This document shows, in pieces, positions 1-8,926 of a stretch of 64,000 nt of DNA. Below the pieces are notes generated by a model, which saw only the letters and a list, made by a program, of their open reading frames with translations, was not told where the DNA came from and did not search any database. The stretch spans positions 8,308,001 to 8,372,000 of the forward strand of contig NZ_CP108458.1 of NCBI RefSeq assembly GCF_036242395.1. The letters are read 5' to 3'. Position 1 is the stretch's first letter, and each line of letters opens with the position of its first letter. Position numbers and translations under genes: made by a program. The DNA comes from Kitasatospora sp. NBC_01266. GTDB lineage: Bacteria > Actinomycetota > Actinomycetes > Streptomycetales > Streptomycetaceae.

Positions 1-2217
1 GAGGGCCTGCTGCACCTGAAGCTGCTGCGCTCCCCGCACCCGCACGCCCGGATCCGCTCCATCGACACCTCGGCCGCGCTGCGGGTTCCCGGTGTGCACG
101 CGGTCCTCACCCACCACGACGCGCCCGCCAAGCTGTACTCCTCCGCCCGCCACGAGCACCCCACCGAGGATCCGGACGACACCCGGGTGCTGGACGACGT
201 GGTCCGCTTCGTCGGCCAGCGGGTCGCGGCCGTGGTGGCCGACAGCGAGGGTGCCGCCGAGGAGGGTTGTCGCCGGATCGTGGTCGAGTACCAGGAACTC
301 CCGTACGTCATCGACCCGGAGCAGGCGATGCTGCCAGGGGCGCCGGTGATCCACCCGAAGGGCCCGGAGTCGCGGATCTTCCGTGCCGAGGACAACGTCT
401 GCGGCGAGGTGCACGGCGAACTTGGCGATGTCGAGCAGGGTTTCGCCGAGGCCGACGAGGTGTACGAGGAGACCTTCCAGACCCAGCGGGTGCAGCACGC
501 CAGCCTGGAGACCCACGGCTGCCTCGTCTCCTTCGAACCGCAGGTCGACGAGGAGGGCACGGAGACCGGCGAGGAGCGGATCGTGGTCCGCTCCAGCACC
601 CAGGTCCCGTTCCTCACCCGGCGCGCGCTCTGCGACCTGTACGACCTGCCGATGGAGAAGGTCCGAGTGGTCGCGGGCCGGGTCGGCGGCGGGTTCGGCG
701 GCAAGCAGGAGATGCTCACCGAGGACATCGCGGTGCTCGCCGCGCTGAAGCTGCACCGGCCGGTGAAGCTGGAGTTCACCCGCCCCGAGCAGTTCTACGG
801 CGCCACCACCCGGCACCCGTTCAAGGTCACGGTGAAGGTCGGCGCCAAGCGCGACGGCACCCTGACGGCCCTTCAGTTCCGGGTGGTGGCCAACACCGGC
901 GCCTACGGCAACCACGGCCCGGCCGTGATGTTCCACAGCGTCGGCGAGTCGATGGGCGTGTACCGGGCGCCGAACAAGAAGGTCAACGCCTACTCGGTGT
1001 ACACCAACTGCGTGCCTGCCGGGGCCTTTCGCGGTTACGGGCTCGGCCAGGTCACCTTCGCCCTGGAGTCCGCGATGGACGAACTGGCGCGCCGGCTCGG
1101 CATCGACCCGCTGGTGCTGCGCGAGAAGAACGTCATCGGTCCCGGCGAGCAGATGGCAGGCCCGACCGGTGAGGAGGAGGACCTGCACATCGCCAGCTAC
1201 GGCCTGGACCAGTGCCTGCAGGTGGTGCGCGAGGCCCTCGCCGCCGACCGCAGCGCCGAACTGGCCCCCGAGGGCTGGCTGGTGGGCCAGGGCTTTGCGA
1301 TGGCCGCGATCGCCACCGGCCCGCCCGGCGGGCACTTCGCCGACGCCACGGTGAAGCTGCTGGCCGACGGCAGCTACGACATCGCCGTCGGCACCGCCGA
1401 GTTCGGCAACGGCACCACCACCGTGCACAAGCAGATCACCGCCGGGGCGCTGGGCACCACGGTCGACCGGATCGCCATCCGGCAGTCCGACACCGACGTG
1501 GTCAAGCACGACACCGGCGCGTTCGGCTCGGCGGGCACGGTGGTGGCGGGCAAGGCCGTGATGAAGGCCGCCAACGCGCTGGCCGAGCAACTCCTCTCCT
1601 TCACCGCCGAGTACGCCCGCACCCCGCGCGGCCTGCTGCGGCTGACCGCCGACGCGGTGGACTGCGACGGGCGGCCGGTGCCGCTCAAGGAGGTCTTCGA
1701 GGCCGCGCGCGGCGCGGGGATCGAGCTCAAGGCCGACGGGCACTGGGGTGGCTCGCCGCGCTCGGTGGCCTTCAACTCGCAGTGGTTCCGGATCGCCGTC
1801 GACCCGGACAGCGGCGAGATCAGGATCCTGCGCAGCGTGCACGGGGCCGACGCCGGGAAGGTGATGAACCCCATGCAGTGCCGTGGCCAGGTCGAGGGCG
1901 GCGTCGCCCAGGCGCTCGGTGCGACCCTCTTCGAACAGGTGCTGGTGGACGAGCGCGGCGAGGTGACCACCGCCGCCTTCCGCCGCTACCGCCTGCCGGC
2001 CTTCGCCGATGTCCCGCGCACCGAGGTGCACTTCACCGAAACCTCCGACGCCATCGGCCCGTTGGGCGCCAAGTCGATGAGCGAGAGCCCCTTCAACCCG
2101 GTCCCGCCCGCCTTCGCCAACGCACTGCGGGACGCGACCGGCATCCGCTTCACCGAGGCCCCGTTCCTGCGCGACAAGGTGTGGCAGGCGCTGCGGGAAC
2201 GGGCAGCGCGACCGTAA
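1..2217 (+). CDS. Xanthine dehydrogenase family protein, molybdopterin-binding large subunit (5' partial)
   Basis: The frame is open from the first base, so the start lies upstream; about 738 residues are visible. Family members bind the molybdenum cofactor and hydroxylate purines or aldehydes in the cytoplasm, with separate FAD and 2Fe-2S subunits. Visible family motifs are a VGGGFGGK loop (about nt 685-708), AFRGYG (about nt 1024), GAFGSAG (about nt 1520) and a C-terminal GAKSMSE segment (about nt 2068) where the catalytic glutamate is expected. No FAD or iron-sulfur subunit follows on this strand, so partner genes should lie upstream of the window. The exact substrate cannot be read from the sequence. 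Confidence 0.92.
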   Translation, partial: EGLLHLKLLRSPHPHARIRSIDTSAALRVPGVHAVLTHHDAPAKLYSSARHEHPTEDPDDTRVLDDVVRFVGQRVAAVVADSEGAAEEGCRRIVVEYQELPYVIDPEQAMLPGAPVIHPKGPESRIFRAEDNVCGEVHGELGDVEQGFAEADEVYEETFQTQRVQHASLETHGCLVSFEPQVDEEGTETGEERIVVRSSTQVPFLTRRALCDLYDLPMEKVRVVAGRVGGGFGGKQEMLTEDIAVLAALKLHRPVKLEFTRPEQFYGATTRHPFKVTVKVGAKRDGTLTALQFRVVANTGAYGNHGPAVMFHSVGESMGVYRAPNKKVNAYSVYTNCVPAGAFRGYGLGQVTFALESAMDELARRLGIDPLVLREKNVIGPGEQMAGPTGEEEDLHIASYGLDQCLQVVREALAADRSAELAPEGWLVGQGFAMAAIATGPPGGHFADATVKLLADGSYDIAVGTAEFGNGTTTVHKQITAGALGTTVDRIAIRQSDTDVVKHDTGAFGSAGTVVAGKAVMKAANALAEQLLSFTAEYARTPRGLLRLTADAVDCDGRPVPLKEVFEAARGAGIELKADGHWGGSPRSVAFNSQWFRIAVDPDSGEIRILRSVHGADAGKVMNPMQCRGQVEGGVAQALGATLFEQVLVDERGEVTTAAFRRYRLPAFADVPRTEVHFTETSDAIGPLGAKSMSESPFNPVPPAFANALRDATGIRFTEAPFLRDKVWQALRERAARP

Positions 2218-2266
2218 CTGTGCCGCGAAGGAAGCTTGTTGACTGTTACCGTCGCACGCCGCGCCG

Positions 2267-2515
2267 TCAGAACAGCGTTGCCGCCGGGTCCGGTTGCCCA
2301 CCGGTGCCCGGCAGTGCGTCCTGCCAGGCGTCGGCCGTCGAGGTCGGCAGCTGCCGCATGCTCGCCTCGCACAGGATCAGCGAGCGGCGGTCCTTCTTGT
2401 GGTCGTGGACCACGCCGTAACCGGCACGCCGGGTCGGCATCAGGGCGACCGGGCGGCCGCAGCTGGGGCATTGGATCCGAGGAGCGCGCATACGGATCAG
2501 GGTGCCAGAGGCCAC
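2267..2515 (-). CDS. Small CPxCG zinc-ribbon-type protein
   Basis: This 82-residue protein has a CPSCG pair near its N-terminus and a third cysteine (LILCEAS) about 35 residues later, in the order of a small zinc-binding protein. A basic HDHKKDRR patch lies between them. The ORF starts at GTG 2515; an ATG at 2491 would give MRAPRIQCPSCG and is equally possible. It is convergent with the oxidoreductase that ends at 2217. The function is unknown; nucleic-acid binding is only a guess from the charge and cysteines. Confidence 0.6.
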   Translation of the reverse strand: MASGTLIRMRAPRIQCPSCGRPVALMPTRRAGYGVVHDHKKDRRSLILCEASMRQLPTSTADAWQDALPGTGGQPDPAATLF

Positions 2516-2852
2516 TGACAGCGCGCAGCCCGCCCGGGCGCGGAACCTGCGGCAGCCGCGCCGTGGCCAGAGGTGTGGAAGGCGTGCGACAGGCCCGCTT
2601 GAGGAGTCAGGCGCTCGCGCACGGTCTCCCGGACCCGGACCAGGGCGCGGCTGCCGTCGAGGGCTCGCGGATGGGGCGCGGGCCGGGGCCCCGTGCGGTG
2701 GGGCCGAGGCCTATCCAAACAGGGGCGCGGCCGGTGCGGCGACTGGTGCCGGGCACCACGCGGCGCGCGCCTGCCTGGGTGATCGAACAGCCGGCTCGGC
2801 CTGGTGGTCGCGGTACCTCAGCGGCCTACCGGTTCGTCAGCGGCTCAGCGGC
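2516..2852. other. Intergenic stretch without a supported gene
   Basis: This stretch separates the zinc-ribbon gene from the MFS transporter, both on the minus strand. Open frames run through it on both strands, but their translations are low-complexity Arg/Pro/Ala with no recognisable family. A short CAGCGGCT-type repeat near 2840-2860 is the only structure noticed. Confidence 0.4.
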
Positions 2853-4115
2853 TCAGCGGGTTTGGCGGATCGCCGTGCGCGGGACGGTCCGGAGCAGCAG
2901 CGGCTGACCGGCGGCCAGCAGCAGGCAGCCACCCGCCATCGCGAACCAGAGGGCGCCGCTCCCGGCGCGGGCGAGCAGCTGGGTTCCGAGTACCGGCGCC
3001 GCGACGGCCGCGATGCCCCAACTGGTGCCGTAGGCAGCCAGATAGCGGCCACTGGCGCCGGGCGGGGCGAGGTCGGCGACCACGGCGTAGGCGCGGCCGA
3101 GCAGCAGCAGCTCGCCCAGCCCCAGCGGCACCGTTGCGGCGAGCAGGCCCGCCAGGGTGTGCGCGATCGCGTAGCCGGCCAGCCCCGCCGCCAGCAGCAG
3201 GTAGCCCGCGCGCAGTGCCGCCGGGGCCGGCAGGGCGGCGAGTCGTGGCCGGCGCAGCAGCGGTTGGCCGGCCAGCACGGTCAGCGCCGAGGCGGTGTAG
3301 AGCAGCCCGGCGTCGGCGGGCGGCAGGCCGTGCCGGGCCAGCGAGAGCGGCAGGGCGACGGAGAGTTGCAGGTAGACCAGGGCGAACAGGGTGCCGGAGC
3401 CGAGCATGGCGAGCAGCGCGCGATCCCGCCAGGGGCTGATCGGCGACGCGTCGGCGGTATCCGGGCCGCCGGCCGAGGAGGGCCGGTCCGGCGGCAGCAC
3501 GGCGCGCACCACGAGGGCGCAGGCCAGGCAGCTCACCGCGTCCGCGACGAAGAGCCACCGCAGGTTCCAGCGGCCGAGCGCGGCGGCCAGCACCCCGGCC
3601 ACCAGCCCGGCCGCCGCCAGCGTGGCGTTGAGCAGGCTGTAGGCGCGCACCCGGTCCGAGGGGCCCACCGCGTCGGCGATCATCGCCTGGCTCGGCGGTT
3701 CGTACAGCTCGAAGGCCAGCCCGAGCAGCACGGCGAACCCGGCCGCACCCGCCAGGCTGCCCGCCGTCGCGAGCCCCAACTGCGCGACGGCGCAGCCGGT
3801 CAGCCCCAGCACGATGGTGCGCCGGCGCCCCAGCCGGTCCGCCAGCCGCCCGCCGGCCAGTCGGGAGGGGATGGTGGCGAGCCCGAAGGCCGCGCCGACC
3901 AGTCCGGCGGTCGCGGTGGAGGCGCGGAAGTCGGTGCTGATCAGCACGGTGAGGAAGGCGAGCGAGAAGGCCGCGAGGCGGTTCACCGCGCGGGCCGCGA
4001 TCAGCAGCCGGACGGCGCGGGGCAGCGGGGGGCACGCTGCCGCAGGATCCGGGTTCGGGCCAGTGGGTGGTTCGGCTGGAGCTGTGCCTGAGCGCATCGG
4101 AGTGCCAATCGTCAC
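2853..4115 (-). CDS. Major facilitator superfamily transporter
   Basis: This 420-residue hydrophobic protein has about twelve membrane segments, the usual MFS length. The loop after helix 2 carries the MFS motif A variant GGRLADRLGRRR at about residues 87-98. A short proline-rich cytosolic N-tail precedes the first helix. It is probably a proton-driven exporter of small molecules. It is divergent from the CGNR zinc-finger gene at 4173, so the 57 bp between them should hold both promoters; the zinc-finger protein is therefore a candidate regulator of the pump, which is an inference from arrangement only. The substrate is unknown. Confidence 0.88.
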   Translation of the reverse strand: MTIGTPMRSGTAPAEPPTGPNPDPAAACPPLPRAVRLLIAARAVNRLAAFSLAFLTVLISTDFRASTATAGLVGAAFGLATIPSRLAGGRLADRLGRRRTIVLGLTGCAVAQLGLATAGSLAGAAGFAVLLGLAFELYEPPSQAMIADAVGPSDRVRAYSLLNATLAAAGLVAGVLAAALGRWNLRWLFVADAVSCLACALVVRAVLPPDRPSSAGGPDTADASPISPWRDRALLAMLGSGTLFALVYLQLSVALPLSLARHGLPPADAGLLYTASALTVLAGQPLLRRPRLAALPAPAALRAGYLLLAAGLAGYAIAHTLAGLLAATVPLGLGELLLLGRAYAVVADLAPPGASGRYLAAYGTSWGIAAVAAPVLGTQLLARAGSGALWFAMAGGCLLLAAGQPLLLRTVPRTAIRQTR

Positions 4116-4172
4116 TGGTGAACCCTGTATCGTCAGTGACGGACGCTAGAGGGCAGAGGAGTAATTGGTCAA

Positions 4173-4757
4173 GTGATGTTCGACAGTCACCTGGTGACGC
4201 TGCTGGACGCCGCGGCCGCCCTGGTCAACGCGCTGACCGACGGCGACCGGCGCGGCAGGCCCCACGCCGCGCCGCGCGGCGCCGAGTTGGCGCCCGCGAT
4301 CGTTGCCGCCCTGCCGCCCGCCGGTACCGACCCCGCCGCCATCGGCGCGGACCAGGCCGACTACCTGGCGGCCACCGCCCGGCGGATGCGCGAGGTCTTC
4401 GAAGCGGTCGCCGTGGGCGACCTCGACGCCGCCGCCGGCACGCTGAACCCGCTGCTGCGCTCGGCCGGTGCCCGGCCGCAGCTGGACCGGGTGCCGGGCG
4501 AGCCCTGGCAACTGCACTTCCACGGCACCGACGACACCCTCGCCGTGGGTTGGAGCGCGGGCTGCGCCACGGCGCTGGCGCTGGCCATCGGCAGCGAGCT
4601 GGCCGGCCGCCTGGGCCTCTGCCAGGCCGCCCGCTGCGACCAGGTCTACGTGGACCGCTCACGCAACGCGGGCCGGCAGTTCTGCTCGACGGCCTGCCAG
4701 AACCGGGCCAAGGCAGCCGCCTTCCGGGCCCGCCGGGACAGCGCGGGAGCGGGCTGA
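4173..4757 (+). CDS. CGNR zinc finger (ABATE-type) transcriptional regulator
   Basis: This 194-residue protein has the layout of the CGNR/ABATE family: an N-terminal helical sensor region followed by a C-terminal zinc finger. The finger reads C-x4-C, then DRSRNAGRQFC and C-x-NR (about residues 150-182), where the cysteines bind zinc and the basic NRAKAAAFRARR tail should contact DNA. Start codons GTG 4173 and ATG 4176 are adjacent; a GAGGAG-like ribosome site lies at about 4156. It is divergent from the MFS gene at 4115 and may control it. Confidence 0.85.
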   Translation: MMFDSHLVTLLDAAAALVNALTDGDRRGRPHAAPRGAELAPAIVAALPPAGTDPAAIGADQADYLAATARRMREVFEAVAVGDLDAAAGTLNPLLRSAGARPQLDRVPGEPWQLHFHGTDDTLAVGWSAGCATALALAIGSELAGRLGLCQAARCDQVYVDRSRNAGRQFCSTACQNRAKAAAFRARRDSAGAG

Positions 4758-4764
4758 GCCCCGG

Positions 4765-5135
4765 TCAGCCCCGCGCGACGGTGACGATCGCCGGGCTGGC
4801 CTCCGTCAGCGGGCCGCCGCGCAGGTCGCCGAACTGCTCCTCGATCACCAGCCCGGCCTCGGCCAGCGCGATCCCCAGCGCAGCCCGGTCCAGGAACCGC
4901 AGCCTGCTGCCGCTGCGCCGGGGCGGCCGCCCACCGGGGAAGCTGGCCCTGGCGGGGGCCAACTGCTGCAGGCGGCCGGCAAGTTCGCCTCCTTCCGGCG
5001 GCACGGCAGACTCCTGGCAGCGGCTGTCGAGCAGCCGGTGCGGAGCGAGGAGGCGGCAGTCGGTTGAGGTGTCCCGCGTTCGGCCGTCCGGGTAGCGCAG
5101 CGTGCGGACCGTTTCGCCGAGCTGACGGCGGGTCA
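4765..5135 (-). pseudogene. C-terminal remnant of a class I SAM-dependent methyltransferase
   Basis: On the minus strand the 3' end reads RFLDRAALGIALAEAGLVIEEQFGD and then GGPLTEASPAIVTVARG before the stop at 4765. This closely resembles the last strands of class I methyltransferases. Upstream is a second plausible piece, MTRRQLGETVRTLRYPDGR. No SAM-binding GxGxG motif exists anywhere in the frame, and upstream the frame runs into the beta-lactamase gene on the other strand. I read this as a gene fragment whose catalytic half is gone. The upper limit 5135 is approximate. Confidence 0.5.
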
Positions 5136-5176
5136 TGCGTACCGGGTCGCCCCGTGAACCCAGGAGGCCCGCACTC

Positions 5177-6350
5177 GTGCTGTCCCGTCCGCTGCGCTCG
5201 CTCGCCCTCGTCCTGCTGGCTGCCCTCGGGCAGTCCTCCGTCGGCTGGGCCGCCGCGCCGTCACCGCTGACCGCCGACGACCTGAACCGGGGTCGCCTGA
5301 ACCGTGAGCTGGCCGAGCTGGTGCAGACGCCCGGCGGGCCGCCCGGTGCGATCGCCGTGCTGCGCGACGGCGATCGGGTCGAGGCCTTCCGGGCCGGAGT
5401 CGCCGACCTCGCGGGCCCGGCCGCCCGCCCGCCGCAGGCCGACGACCACGTGCGGCTGGCCAGCGTCTCCAAGGCGTACAGCGGCGCGGTGGCGCTGGCC
5501 CTGGTGGATCAGGGGCGGCTGAGCCTTGACGACACCATCGCCCAGCGGCTGCCCGATCTCCCGGCCGCCTGGGGTGCGGTGACGCTTCGTCAACTGCTCA
5601 ATCACACCAGCGGCTTGCCGGACTACCCCGGATCACCCGACTTCCAGGCGGTGCTCAAGGCCGACCCGCACCACATCTTCGACCCGCACTGCCTGCTCGC
5701 CTACGTCGCGGACCAGCCGCTGGCCTTCATCCCCGGCACCGAGTACCACTACGCCAACTCGGACAACGTGGCGGTCGCCCTGATGGCCGAGGCCGGCACC
5801 GGGCAGCACTACGAGGACCTGCTGCGCACGCTCGTCCTGGACCCGCTCGACCTGCACGCCACCAGCCTGCCGCGCGGCTTCCGGATCCCCGAGCCGTACC
5901 TGCACGGGTACGCCGTCGACCCGCCCGCCGGCCCGGAGGACGTGAGCACGGTGTACGGCATGTCCGGCCTCTGGGCGGCCGGCGGCATGATCTCCACCCC
6001 GCGTGAGCTGAGTGCCTTCACCGCCGCCTACGCGGGCGGTCGACTGATCTCCCCGGCCACCCGCGCGCAGCAGCTGACCTTCGTCCCCGGCCGCTCCCAG
6101 CCCTCCGGCCCCGGCCGCAACGAGGCGGGGCCTGGCGATCTTCCGCTACACCACCCGGTGCGGCGTCGTCTATGGCCACACGGGCAACTTCCTCGGCTAC
6201 ACCCTGCTCACCGCCGGCACCCCCGACGGCCGTCGCAGCCTCGCCTTCGTCGTCTCCGAGCAGCTCAACGACGCCGGGCAACCGGAGCTGGTGGCCAGGC
6301 TCCGCGCGGTCCAGGAGGACTTCGTCTGCCACCTGTTGGGTACTGCTTGA
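5177..6350 (+). pseudogene. Secreted serine hydrolase, beta-lactamase/DD-peptidase family, frameshifted near the 3' end
   Basis: GTG 5177 follows an AGGAGG site at 5162-5167 and begins a signal peptide ending near GWAAAP. The class C beta-lactamase fold motifs are present: SVSK (catalytic Ser/Lys), YAN, and HTG. The HTG motif is only reached by changing frame: the first frame runs through FVPGRSQPSGPGRNEAG, and at the GGGG run 6127-6130 the reading must move by one base to give LAIFRYTTRCGVVYGHTGN and the stop at 6348-6350. A one-base insertion explains it. Either the gene is recently broken or the base is an assembly error. Likely role is cell-wall peptide or ester hydrolysis outside the cell. 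Confidence 0.8.
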
Positions 6351-6452
6351 GCCGGGCCGCCAACCCGCAGAGATCGTGACGTAGCATCAAGCCGGTTTCA
6401 GCAGACGGTTATTGACGGGCGTCCGCCGGATCGGCGGCGTACCATCGCACCC

Positions 6453-7016
6453 GTGATCTCAAACGCCCCCACTGCACTGTCACTTCGGCCCGAGACCCCC
6501 GAGGATGAGGACGCGGTGCGCGAGTTGCACGCGCTGGCCTTCGGTGACAGCGAGCGGGTGCCGGGGCTGGTGGACGCGCTGCGGGCCGCCGAGGCCGCGC
6601 TGCCCGCGCTCTCCTTCGTCGCCACCCTGGAGGGCCGGGTGGTCGGTCATGTGCTGCTGAGCGCCTGTCGGTTGGACGCGCCGGAGCGGCTGGTCGACGT
6701 CTACGCGCTGTCCCCGCTGGGTGTGCTGCCGGAGTACCAGGGCCACGGCATCGGTGCCAGGCTGATCGAGCACGCGCTCGCGGCGGCCGACCAGCAGGGC
6801 GTGCCACTGGTCTTCTTGGAGGGCTCACCGCGCTACTACCGCGAGCGGGGCTTCGACGCGGCGGAGGAGTTGGGCTTCCGTCCGCCGACGCTGCGCTATC
6901 CGCCGGGCGCCTTCCAGGTGGCCAGGCTGTCGACCTACCAGGGCTGGATGACCGGGACCTTCGTCTACGCGGAGCCCTTCTGGGCACTGGACTGCGTCGG
7001 CCTGCGGGGCCTGTGA
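6453..7016 (+). CDS. GNAT family N-acetyltransferase
   Basis: This 187-residue protein carries the acetyl-CoA-binding motif A of GNAT enzymes, with LGVLPEYQGHGIGARLIEHAL at about residues 89-109, matching the R/Q-x-x-G-x-G/A loop. The RGFDAAEELGFRPP segment resembles the YhbS-like subgroup, where a loop after the acetyl-CoA site shapes the acceptor pocket. Translation starts at GTG 6453. It stands alone between the beta-lactamase gene and the nucleotidyltransferase gene, on the same strand as both. The acceptor is unknown. Confidence 0.88.
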   Translation: MISNAPTALSLRPETPEDEDAVRELHALAFGDSERVPGLVDALRAAEAALPALSFVATLEGRVVGHVLLSACRLDAPERLVDVYALSPLGVLPEYQGHGIGARLIEHALAAADQQGVPLVFLEGSPRYYRERGFDAAEELGFRPPTLRYPPGAFQVARLSTYQGWMTGTFVYAEPFWALDCVGLRGL

Positions 7017-7090
7017 CCGACGGTGCTGGGTGGCCGGGCGCGGGAAAAAACCGGTCGCTGTTGATCCAGGTTTCTGGAACCCTGACCAGC

Positions 7091-7837
7091 ATGAATCCGG
7101 ACCCCGTCGACCAGGCTCGACGTCTCGCCCGTGACCGCTTCCCCGATGCGCTCGCCGTGCTCCTCGCCGGGTCGACGGCCGCGGGGCGAGCCACCGCCGG
7201 CAGTGATCTGGACATCGCGGTGCTCGTCGCGGACGGCGGGGAGACGGGGCGCGAGACCATCCGGTTCGAGGGTCGGGTCGTCGAACTCTTCATTCACACC
7301 CGGGCCGGCCTCGCGGAGCTCTTCGCGGCGGACGCCGCCAGCCGCCGTGCGGTGCTGCAGAGCATGTATGCCAGCGGCCTTGTCCTGGTCGACACGGACG
7401 GTGCGGCCGGGTGCGCCCGCGCGCTGGCCGAGGCGGACCTGCGCCAAGGGCCGCCGGCGCTGGAACCGCAGGCGGTCGAGACGAAGCGGTACGGGCTGAC
7501 GGACGCACTGGACGACCTCGCCGACACGGGCGACCGGATCGAGCGCCTCGCGGTGGCCGGGTTCGTGCTGAACGCCGCCGCCGAGTTGCTCTGCGACCAC
7601 CACCGCGCGTGGACCGGCAGCGGGAAGTGGCTGCCGCGGCGCCTGCTGGCAGCGGACGCGGTGCGTGGGGCCGCGCTGCTCGAAGGGCACCTGGGGCTCT
7701 GCGAGTCGGGGGATCCGGCGCTCCTGATCGACGCGACGGCGGCGATCCTCGACCTCGTCGGCGGGCCGCTTCGCGAGGGCTACCGCAGGACCTGGCGCGG
7801 TGTCATCGAATCGCTCGCCGGCACTGCCGGACGTTGA
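7091..7837 (+). CDS. Nucleotidyltransferase-fold protein
   Basis: The first 60 residues carry the nucleotidyltransferase signature LAGSTAAGRATAGSDLDIAVLV, that is GS, then the paired-aspartate DLD that binds metal and nucleotide. The rest is helical and lacks a recognised second domain. ATG 7091 is preferred over an upstream GTG at 7013, since it places the signature at the usual distance from the N-terminus. Relatives include antibiotic-modifying enzymes and MNT-type toxin-antitoxin partners, but no HEPN gene is adjacent. Function is therefore left open. Confidence 0.82.
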   Translation: MNPDPVDQARRLARDRFPDALAVLLAGSTAAGRATAGSDLDIAVLVADGGETGRETIRFEGRVVELFIHTRAGLAELFAADAASRRAVLQSMYASGLVLVDTDGAAGCARALAEADLRQGPPALEPQAVETKRYGLTDALDDLADTGDRIERLAVAGFVLNAAAELLCDHHRAWTGSGKWLPRRLLAADAVRGAALLEGHLGLCESGDPALLIDATAAILDLVGGPLREGYRRTWRGVIESLAGTAGR

Positions 7838-7866
7838 CGAGTCCGACCGATCGACCCGGAGGTGCC

Positions 7867-8235
7867 ATGTCCCCGCAGCTGAAGTTGACCATGATCACCC
7901 TCGACTGCGCCGACCCGTTGGCGCTGGCGGCGTTCTACCAGCAGGCCACCGGCCTGGAACCGCACCCGAAGTCGGACGCCGACTTCGCCGCTCTCGGCCG
8001 TGCGGACGGACTGTTCCTCGGTTTCCAGCGGGTGGACGACTACCGGGCGCCGCGCTGGCCCGACCAGAGCGGTCCCCAGCAGTTCCACCTCGACTTCACG
8101 GTCGAGGACCTGGCCGAGGCCGAGGCCCGGCTGCTGGAACTGGGCGCCGGCAAGCCGGAGTACCAGCCAGGGGAGGGGAAGTGGCTGGTCCTCACCGATC
8201 CGGCCGGGCACCCGTTCTGCCTGGTGCGGGGCTGA
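7867..8235 (+). CDS. VOC family (glyoxalase/bleomycin-resistance fold) protein
   Basis: This 122-residue protein has the length and pattern of a single VOC module: LTMITLDCADPLALAAFYQQATG at the start and LTDPAGHPFCLVRG at the end, with metal-ligand-type residues in the first and last beta strands. ATG 7867 follows a GGAGGT site a few bases upstream. Members bind a metal and act as isomerases, dioxygenases or drug-binding resistance proteins. The gene lies 29 bp after the nucleotidyltransferase gene, so they may share a transcript. Confidence 0.88.
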   Translation: MSPQLKLTMITLDCADPLALAAFYQQATGLEPHPKSDADFAALGRADGLFLGFQRVDDYRAPRWPDQSGPQQFHLDFTVEDLAEAEARLLELGAGKPEYQPGEGKWLVLTDPAGHPFCLVRG

Positions 8236-8308
8236 TGGCCGGCTCCCGGCTGCCGGGCCGTGCGGGAGTGCGCCACCAGCCGGCAGCCGGCGCGGGCAGG
8301 ATGTGCGG

Positions 8309-8860
8309 GTGAACACTGTGACCATCACCGACGAAGACCGCCGGTCGCTCGGACTCTGGGCCGCTGACTGCGCCGAGCGGGTGCTGCCGCTCTTCGAGGC
8401 GAAGGCTCCGTCCGACAGCCGCCCGCGCGAGGCGATCGAGGGCATCCGGGTCTTCGCCCGGGACGGGAAGCGGACCCGGCAGCTGCGCACCCTCGCCGTC
8501 GCGGCGCTCGCGGCCGCGCGCGAGGTCGGCGATCCGGCTGCCACCGCCGCCGCCCGGGCCGCCGGCTACGCGGCGGCGACCCCCTTCATCCACCCGCTGG
8601 CCACCCCGCACCAGGCGAAGCACGCCCTGGGGCCGGCCATGTACGTGGCACTCGCTCGCGAACTCGCGGCGGGCGACGACACCGGCGTCGACGCTGAGGC
8701 CGACGCCGACGCCGACGTCGGCGACGCGGAGATCCGCTGGGCGATCGAGCACGCCCCGCCGGCGGTTCGCGGGATCCTGCGGCAGCTGCCGGTGTTCAGC
8801 CCTGGCCGCAGCCGCCTGGACGGGTTCCGCCACCAGCTCGACGCAGCCCTGCGCCGCTGA
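8309..8860 (+). CDS. Imm5-like putative immunity protein
   Basis: This 183-residue alpha-helical protein begins with TDEDRRSLGLWAADCAERVLPLFE and has the AAREVGDPAATAAARAAGYAAATPFI region typical of proteins annotated as putative immunity (Imm5-like). Such proteins protect against polymorphic or colicin-like toxins, often carried without the toxin. No toxin or secretion gene is adjacent. An acidic DAEADADADVGDAE stretch near residues 131-145 is unusual. GTG 8309 was chosen because the family-like sequence starts right there; the ribosome site is weak. Confidence 0.72.
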   Translation: MNTVTITDEDRRSLGLWAADCAERVLPLFEAKAPSDSRPREAIEGIRVFARDGKRTRQLRTLAVAALAAAREVGDPAATAAARAAGYAAATPFIHPLATPHQAKHALGPAMYVALARELAAGDDTGVDAEADADADVGDAEIRWAIEHAPPAVRGILRQLPVFSPGRSRLDGFRHQLDAALRR

Positions 8861-8868
8861 TCACTGAG

Positions 8869-8900
8869 GCGCGCGACCGGTCGGCCGACCGGTCGCGCGC
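8869..8900. terminator. Bidirectional terminator hairpin between convergent genes
   Basis: A perfect 14-bp stem (8869-8882 with 8887-8900) with a GGCC loop lies between the stops of the immunity gene (8860, plus) and the serine hydrolase (8927, minus). It has no T-tract on either side, which is common for actinobacterial terminators. Confidence 0.75.
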
Positions 8901-8926
8901 GCTGCCACCTGGACCGGGTGGCGCGG

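Noticed and set aside
4765-5472. A 235-residue minus-strand gene covering the start of the beta-lactamase gene
   Set aside because: Only the C-terminal part resembles a methyltransferase; the rest is antisense to a gene with a clear signal peptide and ribosome site.
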